Shown here: piece after piece, positions 1-5,226 of the stretch
How positions within the stretch are numbered: the stretch's first letter is position 1
Layout of the letters: every line of letters starts with the position of its first letter
Assembly: GCA_026397695.1 (NCBI GenBank)
Contig: JAPLUJ010000716.1
Location: 1-5,226, forward strand
Length of the DNA: 5,226 nucleotides
Reading direction: 5' to 3'
Origin: Verrucomicrobiota bacterium
GTDB lineage: Bacteria; Verrucomicrobiota; Verrucomicrobiia; Verrucomicrobiales; Akkermansiaceae
Position numbers and translations under genes: made by a program
The notes under the pieces: generated by a model
The model's input: only the letters and a program-made list of their open reading frames with translations
Told to the model about the DNA's origin: nothing
The model's database searches: none

Positions 1-390
1 GCGATTTTCCAGAACCTCAAGTCTGTCGGGCTATCTCCCAAACTCATCGGCTTGGAGGAACCCGAAATGGCGCTTCATCCGGCCGCGTCCGCAGTGCTCT
101 TGGCCGCGCTTCGACAAGCCTCGCAGGATTTGCAGATCCTTGTCACCAGCCACAGCCCGGACTTGCTTGATCATGAAGACATCCCACCGGAATCCATCTT
201 CGCCGTAGATAACATGGACGGGGTCACCCAAATCGCCGGTATTGACCCTGCTGGCCGCCAGTTGTTGCGGGACAAGCTGTTTACTCCGGGAGAACTGTTG
301 CGCCAAAACCAGCTTGCACCGGATCCTGCTCAACTTGTCGAAGTGAAAAACGAACGTCAGTTGAATCTGTTTGATTTTGCGGATTCATGA
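1..390 (+). CDS. AAA/ABC-type ATPase, C-terminal part (5' truncated)
   Basis: The frame is open from the first base, so this is the last 129 residues of a longer protein whose Walker A part lies outside the window. Visible are a Walker B segment, LIGLEEPE at residues 15-22, with the acidic pair E19/E20 expected for Mg2+ binding and catalysis. An H-loop-like TSHSPDLLD follows at 49-57, with H51 as the likely gamma-phosphate sensor. The LEEPE...H...TSHSP spacing is typical of the AAA_21/AAA_15 group of SMC/RecF/ABC-like ATPases found in OLD-family and other defence ATPases. A later FTPGELLR (95-101 region) is followed by a polar tail. The stop lies inside the ATGA overlap with the next gene, which implies translational coupling and a shared complex or pathway. 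The ATPase fold is secure. The defence role is inferred from the partner gene, and the TTG at 52 is only an internal codon. Confidence 0.88.
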   Translation, partial: AIFQNLKSVGLSPKLIGLEEPEMALHPAASAVLLAALRQASQDLQILVTSHSPDLLDHEDIPPESIFAVDNMDGVTQIAGIDPAGRQLLRDKLFTPGELLRQNQLAPDPAQLVEVKNERQLNLFDFADS

Positions 391-965
391 GGCGGCGCTT
401 GTACATTCCGATTGTCGAAGGCCACGGGGAAATCGAGGCAGTTCCCCGGTTGATACGGCGCATCTATGAGGAATTCGTCCCGGGCACCATCCCCATCATT
501 AATCCGCCCATTCGCATCAAAGCCGGTTCCTTCCTGAACGACACTTTATATTTTCAAAAGTATGTCCAGATGGCGGCGGCAAAGGCGGCTCAGAGTGATG
601 GCGAAGTGCTGATTCTTCTCGATTGTGAAGACGAATGCCCGGCAACTCTCGGGCCAGATCTGTTAGCAAAAGCGAAGACGGTGCGCCCGGATGTGCTCTT
701 CAAGGTGGTGCTCGCGCATCGCGAATATGAAACTTGGTTTCTTGCCGCCGCCGAATCCCTGCGCGGTTGTGCCGGACTGCCGAACGATCTGCTTCCCCCG
801 GCCAATCCCGAGCATGTCCGGGGTGCCAAAGAGTGGCTGGGACGCCACATGGGCCAATCCTACGATCCAATCATCCATCACGCCTCGTTCACTGCCCAGT
901 TCGATCTTGGACAAGCCAAAGCCGTCTCGTCCTTTGATCGCTTCATTTCCACAATCCTTTCCTGA
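387..965 (+). CDS. DUF4276 family protein, TOPRIM-like
   Basis: A 192-residue protein whose ATG overlaps the ATPase stop (ATGA), so it is probably translated by coupling. No Shine-Dalgarno sequence is obvious. It shows the landmarks I associate with DUF4276: a first strand ending in VEGHGE (residues 10-15, E11 and E15), an acidic LLDCEDECP (77-85, D79/E81/D82), and HREYETWFLA (111-120, E114/W117). The C-terminal part holds a Tyr/His-containing YDPIIHHASFTAQFD and an SFDRFI segment. A Glu after strand 1 followed by a D-x-E/D motif is the TOPRIM pattern, which would suit a metal-dependent nuclease or similar activity on nucleic acid. The family assignment rests on remembered motifs, and the catalytic role is inference. 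Together with the ATPase it resembles ATPase + TOPRIM effector pairs such as OLD-type or PARIS-type systems. The gene ends in tandem in-frame stops, TGA then TAG (963-968). Confidence 0.82.
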   Translation: MRRRLYIPIVEGHGEIEAVPRLIRRIYEEFVPGTIPIINPPIRIKAGSFLNDTLYFQKYVQMAAAKAAQSDGEVLILLDCEDECPATLGPDLLAKAKTVRPDVLFKVVLAHREYETWFLAAAESLRGCAGLPNDLLPPANPEHVRGAKEWLGRHMGQSYDPIIHHASFTAQFDLGQAKAVSSFDRFISTILS

Positions 966-1039
966 TAGCTCAATGCTAGATACCGCCACCAAACGCCGCA
1001 TCGACACCGCCACGGTGAAACCCCGTTCTAAGAGAAAAG

Positions 1040-1061
1040 ACTCAGGCAGGAATGCCTGAGT
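1040..1061. terminator. Perfect 9-bp hairpin, possible bidirectional terminator
   Basis: ACTCAGGCA (1040-1048) and its exact complement TGCCTGAGT (1053-1061) flank a GGAA loop, which has the GNRA tetraloop form. The left flank is A-rich (1035-1038 AAAA) and the right flank is pyrimidine-rich (TTCCTTTCCC). It lies 75 bases after the DUF4276 stop, between convergent genes, where an intrinsic terminator for either strand would be useful. No long T-run follows, so it may equally be part of a dispersed palindromic repeat. The stem itself is certain; the function is not. Confidence 0.5.
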
Positions 1062-1069
1062 TCCTTTCC

Positions 1070-1195
1070 CTTCGCGTTCCTTGGCGCCTTGGCGTTTCAA
1101 ATTCTTCCTCTTCAATCAAAAATCATCAATCATCAATCATCAATCAAAATCTTCGCGTTTCTTCGCGTCCTTCGCGGTTAGAAATTCTTCCTCTT
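1070..1195. repeat. Two diverged copies of a ~44-bp CTTCGCG-type intergenic repeat
   Basis: Copy 1 spans 1070-1112 and copy 2 spans 1151-1195. Each starts with CTTCGCGT and continues with short CTTCGCG- or CTTGGCG-like units. Each ends in the identical 14-mer AAATTCTTCCTCTT (1099-1112 and 1182-1195). Copy 1 uses CCTTGGCG twice, while copy 2 uses CTTCGCG/CCTTCGCG, so the copies are related but diverged. They are separated by the heptamer tract at 1114-1148. Read on the minus strand, copy 2 gives a peptide of the NREGREETRR type, a phrase I recall from spurious ORFs in environmental bacterial genomes. That suggests a genome-wide family, but no other copy is visible in this window. Confidence 0.6.
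1114..1148. repeat. Tandem heptamer tract, AATCATC-type
   Basis: Five consecutive 7-bp units: AATCAAA (1114-1120), AATCATC three times (1121-1141), and AATCAAA (1142-1148). The three central units are exact and the two outer units are identical to each other. The tract sits between the two copies of the CTTCGCG repeat, in the same non-coding strip. It is much more AT-rich than the surrounding coding DNA. It may be slippage-prone. No function is visible. Confidence 0.7.
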
Positions 1196-1265
1196 GCGTC
1201 ATCCGTGACGGCAACCCGCATCACGCCATCATCCATGACGCCGCTGCCGTGAGTCCCACAGGCTG
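1196..1265. other. Non-coding remainder after the operon's last stop, with small inverted pairs
   Basis: Downstream (minus strand) of the stop at 1266-1268 I see no gene and no clear terminator. Short complementary pairs exist and overlap one another: GCGTCA (1196-1201) with TGACGC (1236-1241), ACGGCA (1208-1213) with TGCCGT (1245-1250), and a small CGTCA/TGACG stem at 1197-1210. They could fold the transcript end, but each is short and they compete, so no structure is claimed. Confidence 0.25.
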
Positions 1266-2192
1266 CTAGGCCAGGGCCTTCGCGTGGCAGTCCTTCAGAT
1301 AGGTACATGCTTTGACGATGCCTGGAGTGAGTTCTTCCGGTGTCGGATTGCCGTGCATGAACGGATTGACCCACCCCTGATAGTTGATCTTTGCCAGCGC
1401 CTTGAGCCATGGCACGAAATCCGCCGGACCATGGCCGGGCAACTGGTTCATCCCCTCGGCTTTCTGCCAAGCATAGAAAAATAACAATTGCGAACCAGCG
1501 ATGCCAATCGCCTCTTCCACCGGTGCTTGGATTCCTTGCAGGTGATACGGCGCGATCCCCAATCCGACGTGCCGGGGCGCGGGGTTCAGATCCACAAACG
1601 CCTTGAAAGAGTCAAGCGTGTTAAGCAGGGCGCTGCCGTGGTTTTCAATGGCCAGACGCACCTTGGCTTGCGCCGCCAGTTCGATCTGCGGCTTGAGCTT
1701 CTCGAAGAAGGCACGCATCGCGGTGGTGAGTTCCTCCGGTTTGACACGGATATATTCCGACTGACGCACCACCACGCCGCCGCCGAACTTGCCGATGAAA
1801 TCCGCATAGGCGGGAAAACCAACCTTCTCCGTCTGCGTGCAGTAGGTTGTAAAACTGCCCAAGGCGAGTTTGTGCTTGGCGAGCAATTGCTTCAAGCCGT
1901 CGGGGCCGAGGCGGGTAGCCACGTCCGTGAGGTGTGTGCAGCGGTCGAATGGGCACCAGATGTCGATCGCATCGAAACCCAGCTTGGCCGCCCGTTCGCA
2001 GACCTCCTCGATGGGAAGCCCGGACAACATGACCGACGAGAACGCGAGGCGCATGCGCCACGTGGATGTTTCCGCGGCACCCGCCCGGCCCGCCGCGCCG
2101 GGCATGGCGAGCGCGACAAGCGGGATGGCAGTGGCGCGGATGAATTGACGCCGGCCCAGCGGTCGGATCGTGGTGAGAGACGGTGATGCCAT
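1266..2192 (-). CDS. Tat-exported TIM-barrel sugar isomerase/epimerase-like protein, metal ligands largely missing
   Basis: A protein of 308 residues from the ATG at 2192. I chose this start because it opens directly into a Tat signal: GRRQFIR (residues 13-19, R14/R15), a hydrophobic stretch, then AGRAGA^AE near 40. A longer frame from 2282 adds 30 unconvincing residues. The mature part follows the xylose-isomerase-like TIM barrel (AP_endonuc_2 group): LGFDAIDIW (71-79), FGGGVVVRQ (136-144), LAIENHGSALLNTLDSF (180-196). E183 of IENHG matches the first metal-binding Glu. The strand that usually carries Asp before GxxH reads LGIAPYH (211-217), with no Asp. The usual H-x-K/D strand reads LLFFYAW (236-242), and the usual final Glu strand reads GWVNPFMHG (273-281). 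A divergent activity, or a binding or structural role, is therefore possible. It is the last gene of the operon, 74 bases after the oxidoreductase. No Shine-Dalgarno sequence is seen. Confidence 0.85.
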   Translation of the reverse strand: MASPSLTTIRPLGRRQFIRATAIPLVALAMPGAAGRAGAAETSTWRMRLAFSSVMLSGLPIEEVCERAAKLGFDAIDIWCPFDRCTHLTDVATRLGPDGLKQLLAKHKLALGSFTTYCTQTEKVGFPAYADFIGKFGGGVVVRQSEYIRVKPEELTTAMRAFFEKLKPQIELAAQAKVRLAIENHGSALLNTLDSFKAFVDLNPAPRHVGLGIAPYHLQGIQAPVEEAIGIAGSQLLFFYAWQKAEGMNQLPGHGPADFVPWLKALAKINYQGWVNPFMHGNPTPEELTPGIVKACTYLKDCHAKALA

Positions 2193-2266
2193 GGGCGTGA
2201 GTGAAGTTATGGGTGAATGCCGCAAATTGTTAGAGTGTGGAGCGGATTGAGTGCCCGCGAGTACGT

Positions 2267-3655
2267 TTACCAGATCCTCCATTTTTCCCGCGACGGGCGT
2301 GTGAGCATCTTGGCCGCATCGGCGTCACCGATGATTTCTTCCTTCTCCGGATTCCATTGAATCACCCGGCCGGTCCGCGCCGCGATGTTGGCAAGCTGGG
2401 GGATGGCATCACAGCGGATCGCCATTTCGACCGGGCAGATGGTTTCCTGCCGCGACTTGACGCAATCAATGAAGTTGCGATTGTGTTCCGGGGAGATCAT
2501 CAACTGTTCGTCGGTAGGCTTGAATTCCTCCTTCCATAGTGCCTGATTGCTGGCACGAAAGCCTTCCGCATCGCTGATCCAGCCTTCGCTGCCATGGAAG
2601 ATGATGCCATCACCGTAACGCCAACTCTTGAAGAAGGAGCCGACCGCATCCTTGGCCGTCCGGCAATCCATGAAACGCATTTTCACCCCGTTGGCATAAT
2701 CACAATTCACGTCCCACCGCTCCAGGGTCCGGAACACGCCCTCCGTAGGCACCGTGCCGGTGCCAGCATAACGGATGGGACTGGTATGATCGGTCTTGTT
2801 GCCCCATTGCGCCAGTCCCAGTTCGTGAATGGCACAGCCGGCGATGAATCCCAGCGAGGTCTCCGGACAATGATAGCCACCCCAATTCGTGACACGATCC
2901 ACCGTGAAGGGCACCATCTCCGAGGGACCCATCCAGGCATCGAAATCGAGATCCGCCGGCACCGGCACCTCCGTGGTGGAACCGTAGGGTTTGACGTGAT
3001 ATTGGTCCACGTTGACTGACAAGTCACGGCTCCAAAGGTCGATGCGCTGGAGTTGGCCGATGTAACCATTTCTAACCAGCTGGACCATCCGCCGGTACCT
3101 GCCATTCGGACCCTGTGAGCGGTATTGGGTTCCAAACTGGAAAATCCGCTTCTTGTCCTTGATGACGTCCCGGAGCATCTTGGTGAGACTGTAGTCCAAT
3201 GCCAATGGCTTCTGACAATATACATCCTTGCCGGCTTTGGCGGCCGCGATGGACATCGGCGTGTGCCAGTGGTCGTGCACCCCAATGATCACCGCATCCA
3301 CGTCCGACCGGGCCAGAATCTCCCGGAAATCAGCGTGCGCCGTAGTCGTGTTTTTTTCGCCGTATGTTTCATTGAGCTTGACTGCGGCATTGTCACGCCG
3401 ACTCTTATAGGCGTCCGCAACGGCGATAATCCGCACGTCGGGCATCTTGCTCAAAATCGGAATATGATAGCCGCTGCCGATGCCGCCGCAACCGATCTGA
3501 CCGACGTTGATCCGGTTGCTCGGCGCATCGGCACCAAACAACGGACCGGTGATGATGTTGGGCACGGCGAAAACCGCGCTGGTCCCGACGGCCTGTTTGA
3601 GAAAGCGACGACGGGAATTGGCGGTTGAATGCGATTGTTCTGATAGTTGATTCAT
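2267..3655 (-). CDS. Tat-exported Gfo/Idh/MocA-family oxidoreductase
   Basis: A 462-residue protein, a usual length for the exported Planctomycetota/Verrucomicrobiota branch of this family. It opens with a textbook Tat signal, SRRRFLK (14-20), and a hydrophobic stretch to about 41. The Rossmann domain shows VGQIGCGGIG (51-60) for NAD(P) binding, VADA (79-82) at the end of strand 2, VHDHWHTP (126-133), and CQKPLA (147-152), where K149 matches the catalytic Lys of the EKP motif. The C-terminal domain has NWGGYHCPE and GCAIHELGLAQWG (273-285). H277 aligns with the catalytic His, but the Asp usually found three residues later is G280. The protein ends in a basic/aromatic tail (KWRIW). It would oxidise or reduce a sugar or polyol with bound nicotinamide cofactor, probably in the periplasm after folded export. 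It is the middle gene of the operon, 67 bases after the upstream isomerase. The substrate cannot be read. Confidence 0.93.
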   Translation of the reverse strand: MNQLSEQSHSTANSRRRFLKQAVGTSAVFAVPNIITGPLFGADAPSNRINVGQIGCGGIGSGYHIPILSKMPDVRIIAVADAYKSRRDNAAVKLNETYGEKNTTTAHADFREILARSDVDAVIIGVHDHWHTPMSIAAAKAGKDVYCQKPLALDYSLTKMLRDVIKDKKRIFQFGTQYRSQGPNGRYRRMVQLVRNGYIGQLQRIDLWSRDLSVNVDQYHVKPYGSTTEVPVPADLDFDAWMGPSEMVPFTVDRVTNWGGYHCPETSLGFIAGCAIHELGLAQWGNKTDHTSPIRYAGTGTVPTEGVFRTLERWDVNCDYANGVKMRFMDCRTAKDAVGSFFKSWRYGDGIIFHGSEGWISDAEGFRASNQALWKEEFKPTDEQLMISPEHNRNFIDCVKSRQETICPVEMAIRCDAIPQLANIAARTGRVIQWNPEKEEIIGDADAAKMLTRPSREKWRIW

Positions 3656-3722
3656 GGTTTTGCAGGGTTCGATGGTTCTGTGGCAGCAAGTGGATTCGGG
3701 GTTTTACACGCATTGCCAACAA

Positions 3723-4547
3723 TCATAGGAGCGCTTGAAGGTGGGCGATGCTCGTGGCAGCTTGTGCGACGGTCCCGCACTCTACGGACAATACGATGTC
3801 GCGCGGGCATTTCTTACAAATGGCGATGACACGCGCCCAATCGATCACTCCTTCCCCGCAGGCGCAGCCCACCGGGGTGCCGGTGACCTGCCCGCGCTCG
3901 GCATCGGATTGGCTGACGGAGATGTCCTTGGCATGCAGGTGGACGAGGCGACTGGCCACATGCTCCAGCCAGACATATGGATCATGGCCGCAAAGATAGC
4001 TGTTCCCGGTGTCGAAGTTGATGCCGATGGCGGGCGAATCCACCAGCGCGTGGATGCGGTCGAGGCCGTCGGGGTGTTTCGAGTATTGCTGGTGCGGTTC
4101 AATCCCTAGCAGGATGGCGCGCGGCTCGGCCACTTTCGACGCTTCCTTGAGGACATAACGCATCAGGACGTGGTCCTCGTCGACGGTCGTCCAGTCGGGT
4201 TTCGGGCCTTCGTCGGTGTTGACCACGGGTGCGCCACATTCCGCCGCGAAGCGGATCGCCTGCTTGAGGTATTCAGTGCTGATTTCCGGCTTGCACAGTG
4301 TTGTGTGGGCGGACAATCCTGATAGTTTAACCCCGGCGGCCGCACACGCGCGTTTGACGCGCAGCGGATCGTCGAGCATCGAGACGCTGTGGAAATAGCC
4401 CGCCTCGCTGAGCAATTCGCGGCCCCAATGCACCATCGGTTCCACATACTCATAGCCCAGTTCCGCAGCTTTCCTCACGCCCCACTCGAAGGACTTGTCC
4501 TCATGACGCACGAATTCCAAGTTGATCCCAATGCTGATTTTTCCCAT
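3723..4547 (-). CDS. Cytoplasmic sugar phosphate isomerase/epimerase-like TIM barrel
   Basis: A protein of 274 residues starting MGKISIGINLEF, without a signal peptide. The start at 4547 is supported by an upstream AGGAAAG and by the onset of conserved strand 1. The frame runs open to 4856, but that stretch is Arg/Pro-rich, low in quality, and crosses the divergent gene. The four ligands of the xylose-isomerase-like metal site are all visible: E150 (GIEPH), D179 (NFDTGN), H205 (HLHAKD) and E256 (SVECG). CGEGVIDW (230-237) also fits, as in 3-epimerases, IolE and related enzymes. It should act on a sugar, keto-sugar or inositol-like substrate with a divalent metal. It is the first gene of the three-gene operon and is transcribed divergently from the AraC-type regulator. 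The complete site contrasts with the ligand-poor homologue encoded at the end of the operon. The exact reaction (isomerisation, epimerisation or dehydration) cannot be told apart here. Confidence 0.93.
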   Translation of the reverse strand: MGKISIGINLEFVRHEDKSFEWGVRKAAELGYEYVEPMVHWGRELLSEAGYFHSVSMLDDPLRVKRACAAAGVKLSGLSAHTTLCKPEISTEYLKQAIRFAAECGAPVVNTDEGPKPDWTTVDEDHVLMRYVLKEASKVAEPRAILLGIEPHQQYSKHPDGLDRIHALVDSPAIGINFDTGNSYLCGHDPYVWLEHVASRLVHLHAKDISVSQSDAERGQVTGTPVGCACGEGVIDWARVIAICKKCPRDIVLSVECGTVAQAATSIAHLQALL

Positions 4548-4651
4548 GGCTGATGTTCTTTCCTGTGGTTTGGGGTTGTGATGACGAAACATATTCTGGC
4601 AATTCAGATCGGCCTTGTCTTTCGCTCGCGGCCAGTGGTAAATATTGCAAC
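4548..4651. promoter_or_regulatory. Divergent promoter/operator region
   Basis: This 104-base gap separates the operon start (minus) from the AraC-type regulator (plus), so both promoters and the operator should lie here. Weak sigma70-like pairs can be drawn. On the plus strand TTTGGG (4569-4574) is followed after 17 bases by TATTCT (4592-4597). On the minus strand AAGACA (4621-4616) is followed after 17 bases by CAGAAT (4598-4593). The two -10-like boxes overlap, which would allow mutually exclusive transcription. Each box matches only four of six consensus bases, and the phylum may use different promoters. No convincing pair of direct repeats for AraC-type binding was found. Confidence 0.4.
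4558..4564 (-). promoter_or_regulatory. Likely ribosome binding site for the first operon gene
   Basis: On the minus strand AGGAAAG reads from 4564 to 4558, leaving 10 bases before the ATG at 4547. It is the only clear purine-rich Shine-Dalgarno-like sequence I see ahead of any start in the window, and it decides between this ATG and the longer open frame. Confidence 0.55.
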
Positions 4652-5226
4652 ATGAGCCGGCGCTCCGCCATATTCCACGCATCCGACCATCATCACCGCG
4701 CTGATACCTGCGAACCGCTCGTGGCAGCGGTGGCCGCAGGCGAGGTGCGCTTGGAGGCTCTGGTGCGCGGCACCTATCCGGGACGTCCGATGCCCCACGG
4801 AGTGCTGTCACAAGTGAGCAGCATCGGCTTCTGGGATGCCGCGCACGACCAGACATGGGGACTCGGCGAACACCGCAACGAGGGCATCGAGATTACCTAT
4901 CTCGACAACGGCCGCCTCGGCTTCGTCGTGGATGGGCGATCCTATCGCTTGTCCCCCGGTCACCTGACCATCACACGGCCCTGGCAACCGCACAGTGTGG
5001 GCGGTCCACAGGTCGGCGCCAGCCGCCTCTACTGGTTGATCCTCGATCTCGGCGTGCGCCAACCGCATCAGCCATGGCGCTGGCCACCATGGCTGGTTCT
5101 GGCACCGGCGGACATCAAGGATCTAACCACCTTGCTGCGGGAAAACGAGCACCCGGTCTGGCCGGGCACGCCCGGGATCGGCCGGTGTTTCGCCGACATC
5201 GGAAATCTGATAGAATCCACCCCGAC
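4652..5226 (+). CDS. AraC-type transcriptional regulator, N-terminal sensor half (3' truncated)
   Basis: From the ATG at 4652 the frame stays open to the window edge, giving 191 residues without a stop. A cupin-like sensor core is visible: GEHRNEGIEITYLDNGRLGFVVDGRSYRLSPGHL in outline (residues 72-105), then TITRPWQPHSVGGP (106-119) and a YWLILDLGV strand (127-135). The DG-x2-Y-x-L-x-PG turn and the RPWQPH segment are typical of N-terminal arabinose-binding-like domains of AraC regulators. The C-terminal pair of helix-turn-helix domains would follow outside the window, so DNA binding is inferred, not seen. Divergent orientation next to the sugar-metabolism operon suggests it senses the substrate and activates that operon. 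No Shine-Dalgarno sequence precedes the start, and a later start is possible, since residues 1-40 are less characteristic. If the missing half lacks a helix-turn-helix, it could be a plain cupin protein. Confidence 0.82.
   Translation, partial: MSRRSAIFHASDHHHRADTCEPLVAAVAAGEVRLEALVRGTYPGRPMPHGVLSQVSSIGFWDAAHDQTWGLGEHRNEGIEITYLDNGRLGFVVDGRSYRLSPGHLTITRPWQPHSVGGPQVGASRLYWLILDLGVRQPHQPWRWPPWLVLAPADIKDLTTLLRENEHPVWPGTPGIGRCFADIGNLIESTP

Noticed and set aside
663..1115. A 150-residue minus-strand frame over the DUF4276 gene and the hairpin
   Set aside because: It is antisense to a well-supported gene and starts in the repeat region. No domain is visible.
1114..1148. Possible CRISPR array
   Set aside because: The units are 7 bp and contiguous, with no spacers. 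This is a simple tandem repeat.
1052..1269. Short plus-strand frames across the intergenic strip
   Set aside because: Their peptides are direct translations of the heptamer and CTTCGCG repeats (runs of Ser, Ile, Asn, His), not proteins.
1488..2186. A 232-residue open frame on the plus strand, antisense to the exported TIM barrel
   Set aside because: It is a mirror frame of a gene with clear fold motifs and a Tat signal. Its own translation is rich in Arg/Gly/Glu with no recognisable domain.
2594..3019. A 141-residue plus-strand frame inside the oxidoreductase region
   Set aside because: It is a mirror frame of the well-supported Gfo/Idh/MocA gene, with His/Ile/Gly-rich low-complexity translation.
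3348..3362. Run of seven T (A on the coding strand) that might be a frameshift site in the oxidoreductase
   Set aside because: The frame is intact on both sides and reads through a normal GEKNTTT segment, so there is no sign of a shift or break.
4548..4856. N-terminal extension of 103 residues on the cytoplasmic isomerase
   Set aside because: It is Arg/Pro-rich with no conserved pattern and crosses the AraC-type gene and its promoter. The ATG at 4547 has a ribosome binding site and begins strand 1 of the barrel.
5070..5094. Inverted repeat AGCCATGG ... CCATGGCT with a 9-base spacer
   Set aside because: It lies inside the AraC-type coding region, over a Trp/Pro-rich stretch where TGG and CCA codons naturally create it. 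No regulatory context is seen.

Overview
The window looks like a piece of a Verrucomicrobiota, or less likely Planctomycetota, chromosome or MAG contig. Three things point that way. Two enzymes of sugar metabolism carry Tat (twin-arginine) export signals. A Gfo/Idh/MocA oxidoreductase sits among TIM-barrel sugar isomerase-like genes next to an AraC-type regulator. The one long non-coding strip is built of CTTCGCG/CTTGGCG-type repeats, which I associate with these phyla. The phylum call is an inference from gene style, not from a marker gene.

Layout. Positions 1-965 (+ strand) hold the 3' end of an AAA/ABC-type ATPase gene. It overlaps by ATGA a small DUF4276-like gene with TOPRIM-like acidic motifs, and the pair resembles two-gene ATPase + TOPRIM defence modules. 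Positions 966-1265 lie between convergent genes and contain no credible gene. They hold a strong 9-bp hairpin, two diverged copies of a ~44-bp repeat, and a 7-bp tandem repeat. Positions 1266-4547 (- strand) carry three genes in one apparent operon. In transcription order these are a cytoplasmic TIM-barrel sugar isomerase/epimerase-like protein with a full metal-ligand set (4547-3723), a Tat-exported Gfo/Idh/MocA oxidoreductase (3655-2267), and a Tat-exported TIM-barrel homologue (2192-1266) that seems to have lost most of the usual metal ligands. Positions 4548-4651 form a divergent promoter region. From 4652 to the window end (+ strand) runs the N-terminal cupin half of an AraC-type regulator, cut off by the window edge.

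How the genes may work together. The AraC-type protein is the natural candidate to sense a sugar or glycoside and switch on the divergent three-gene operon. An NAD(P)-dependent oxidoreductase next to xylose-isomerase-like TIM barrels suggests oxidation of a sugar or polyol to a keto-sugar, followed by isomerisation, epimerisation or elimination. Two products appear to be exported and one retained in the cytoplasm, so the steps may be split between compartments. No transporter or glycosidase is visible, and the substrate cannot be named from this sequence. The best candidates for something new are the ligand-poor exported TIM barrel, its exported oxidoreductase partner, and the truncated ATPase/DUF4276 pair.
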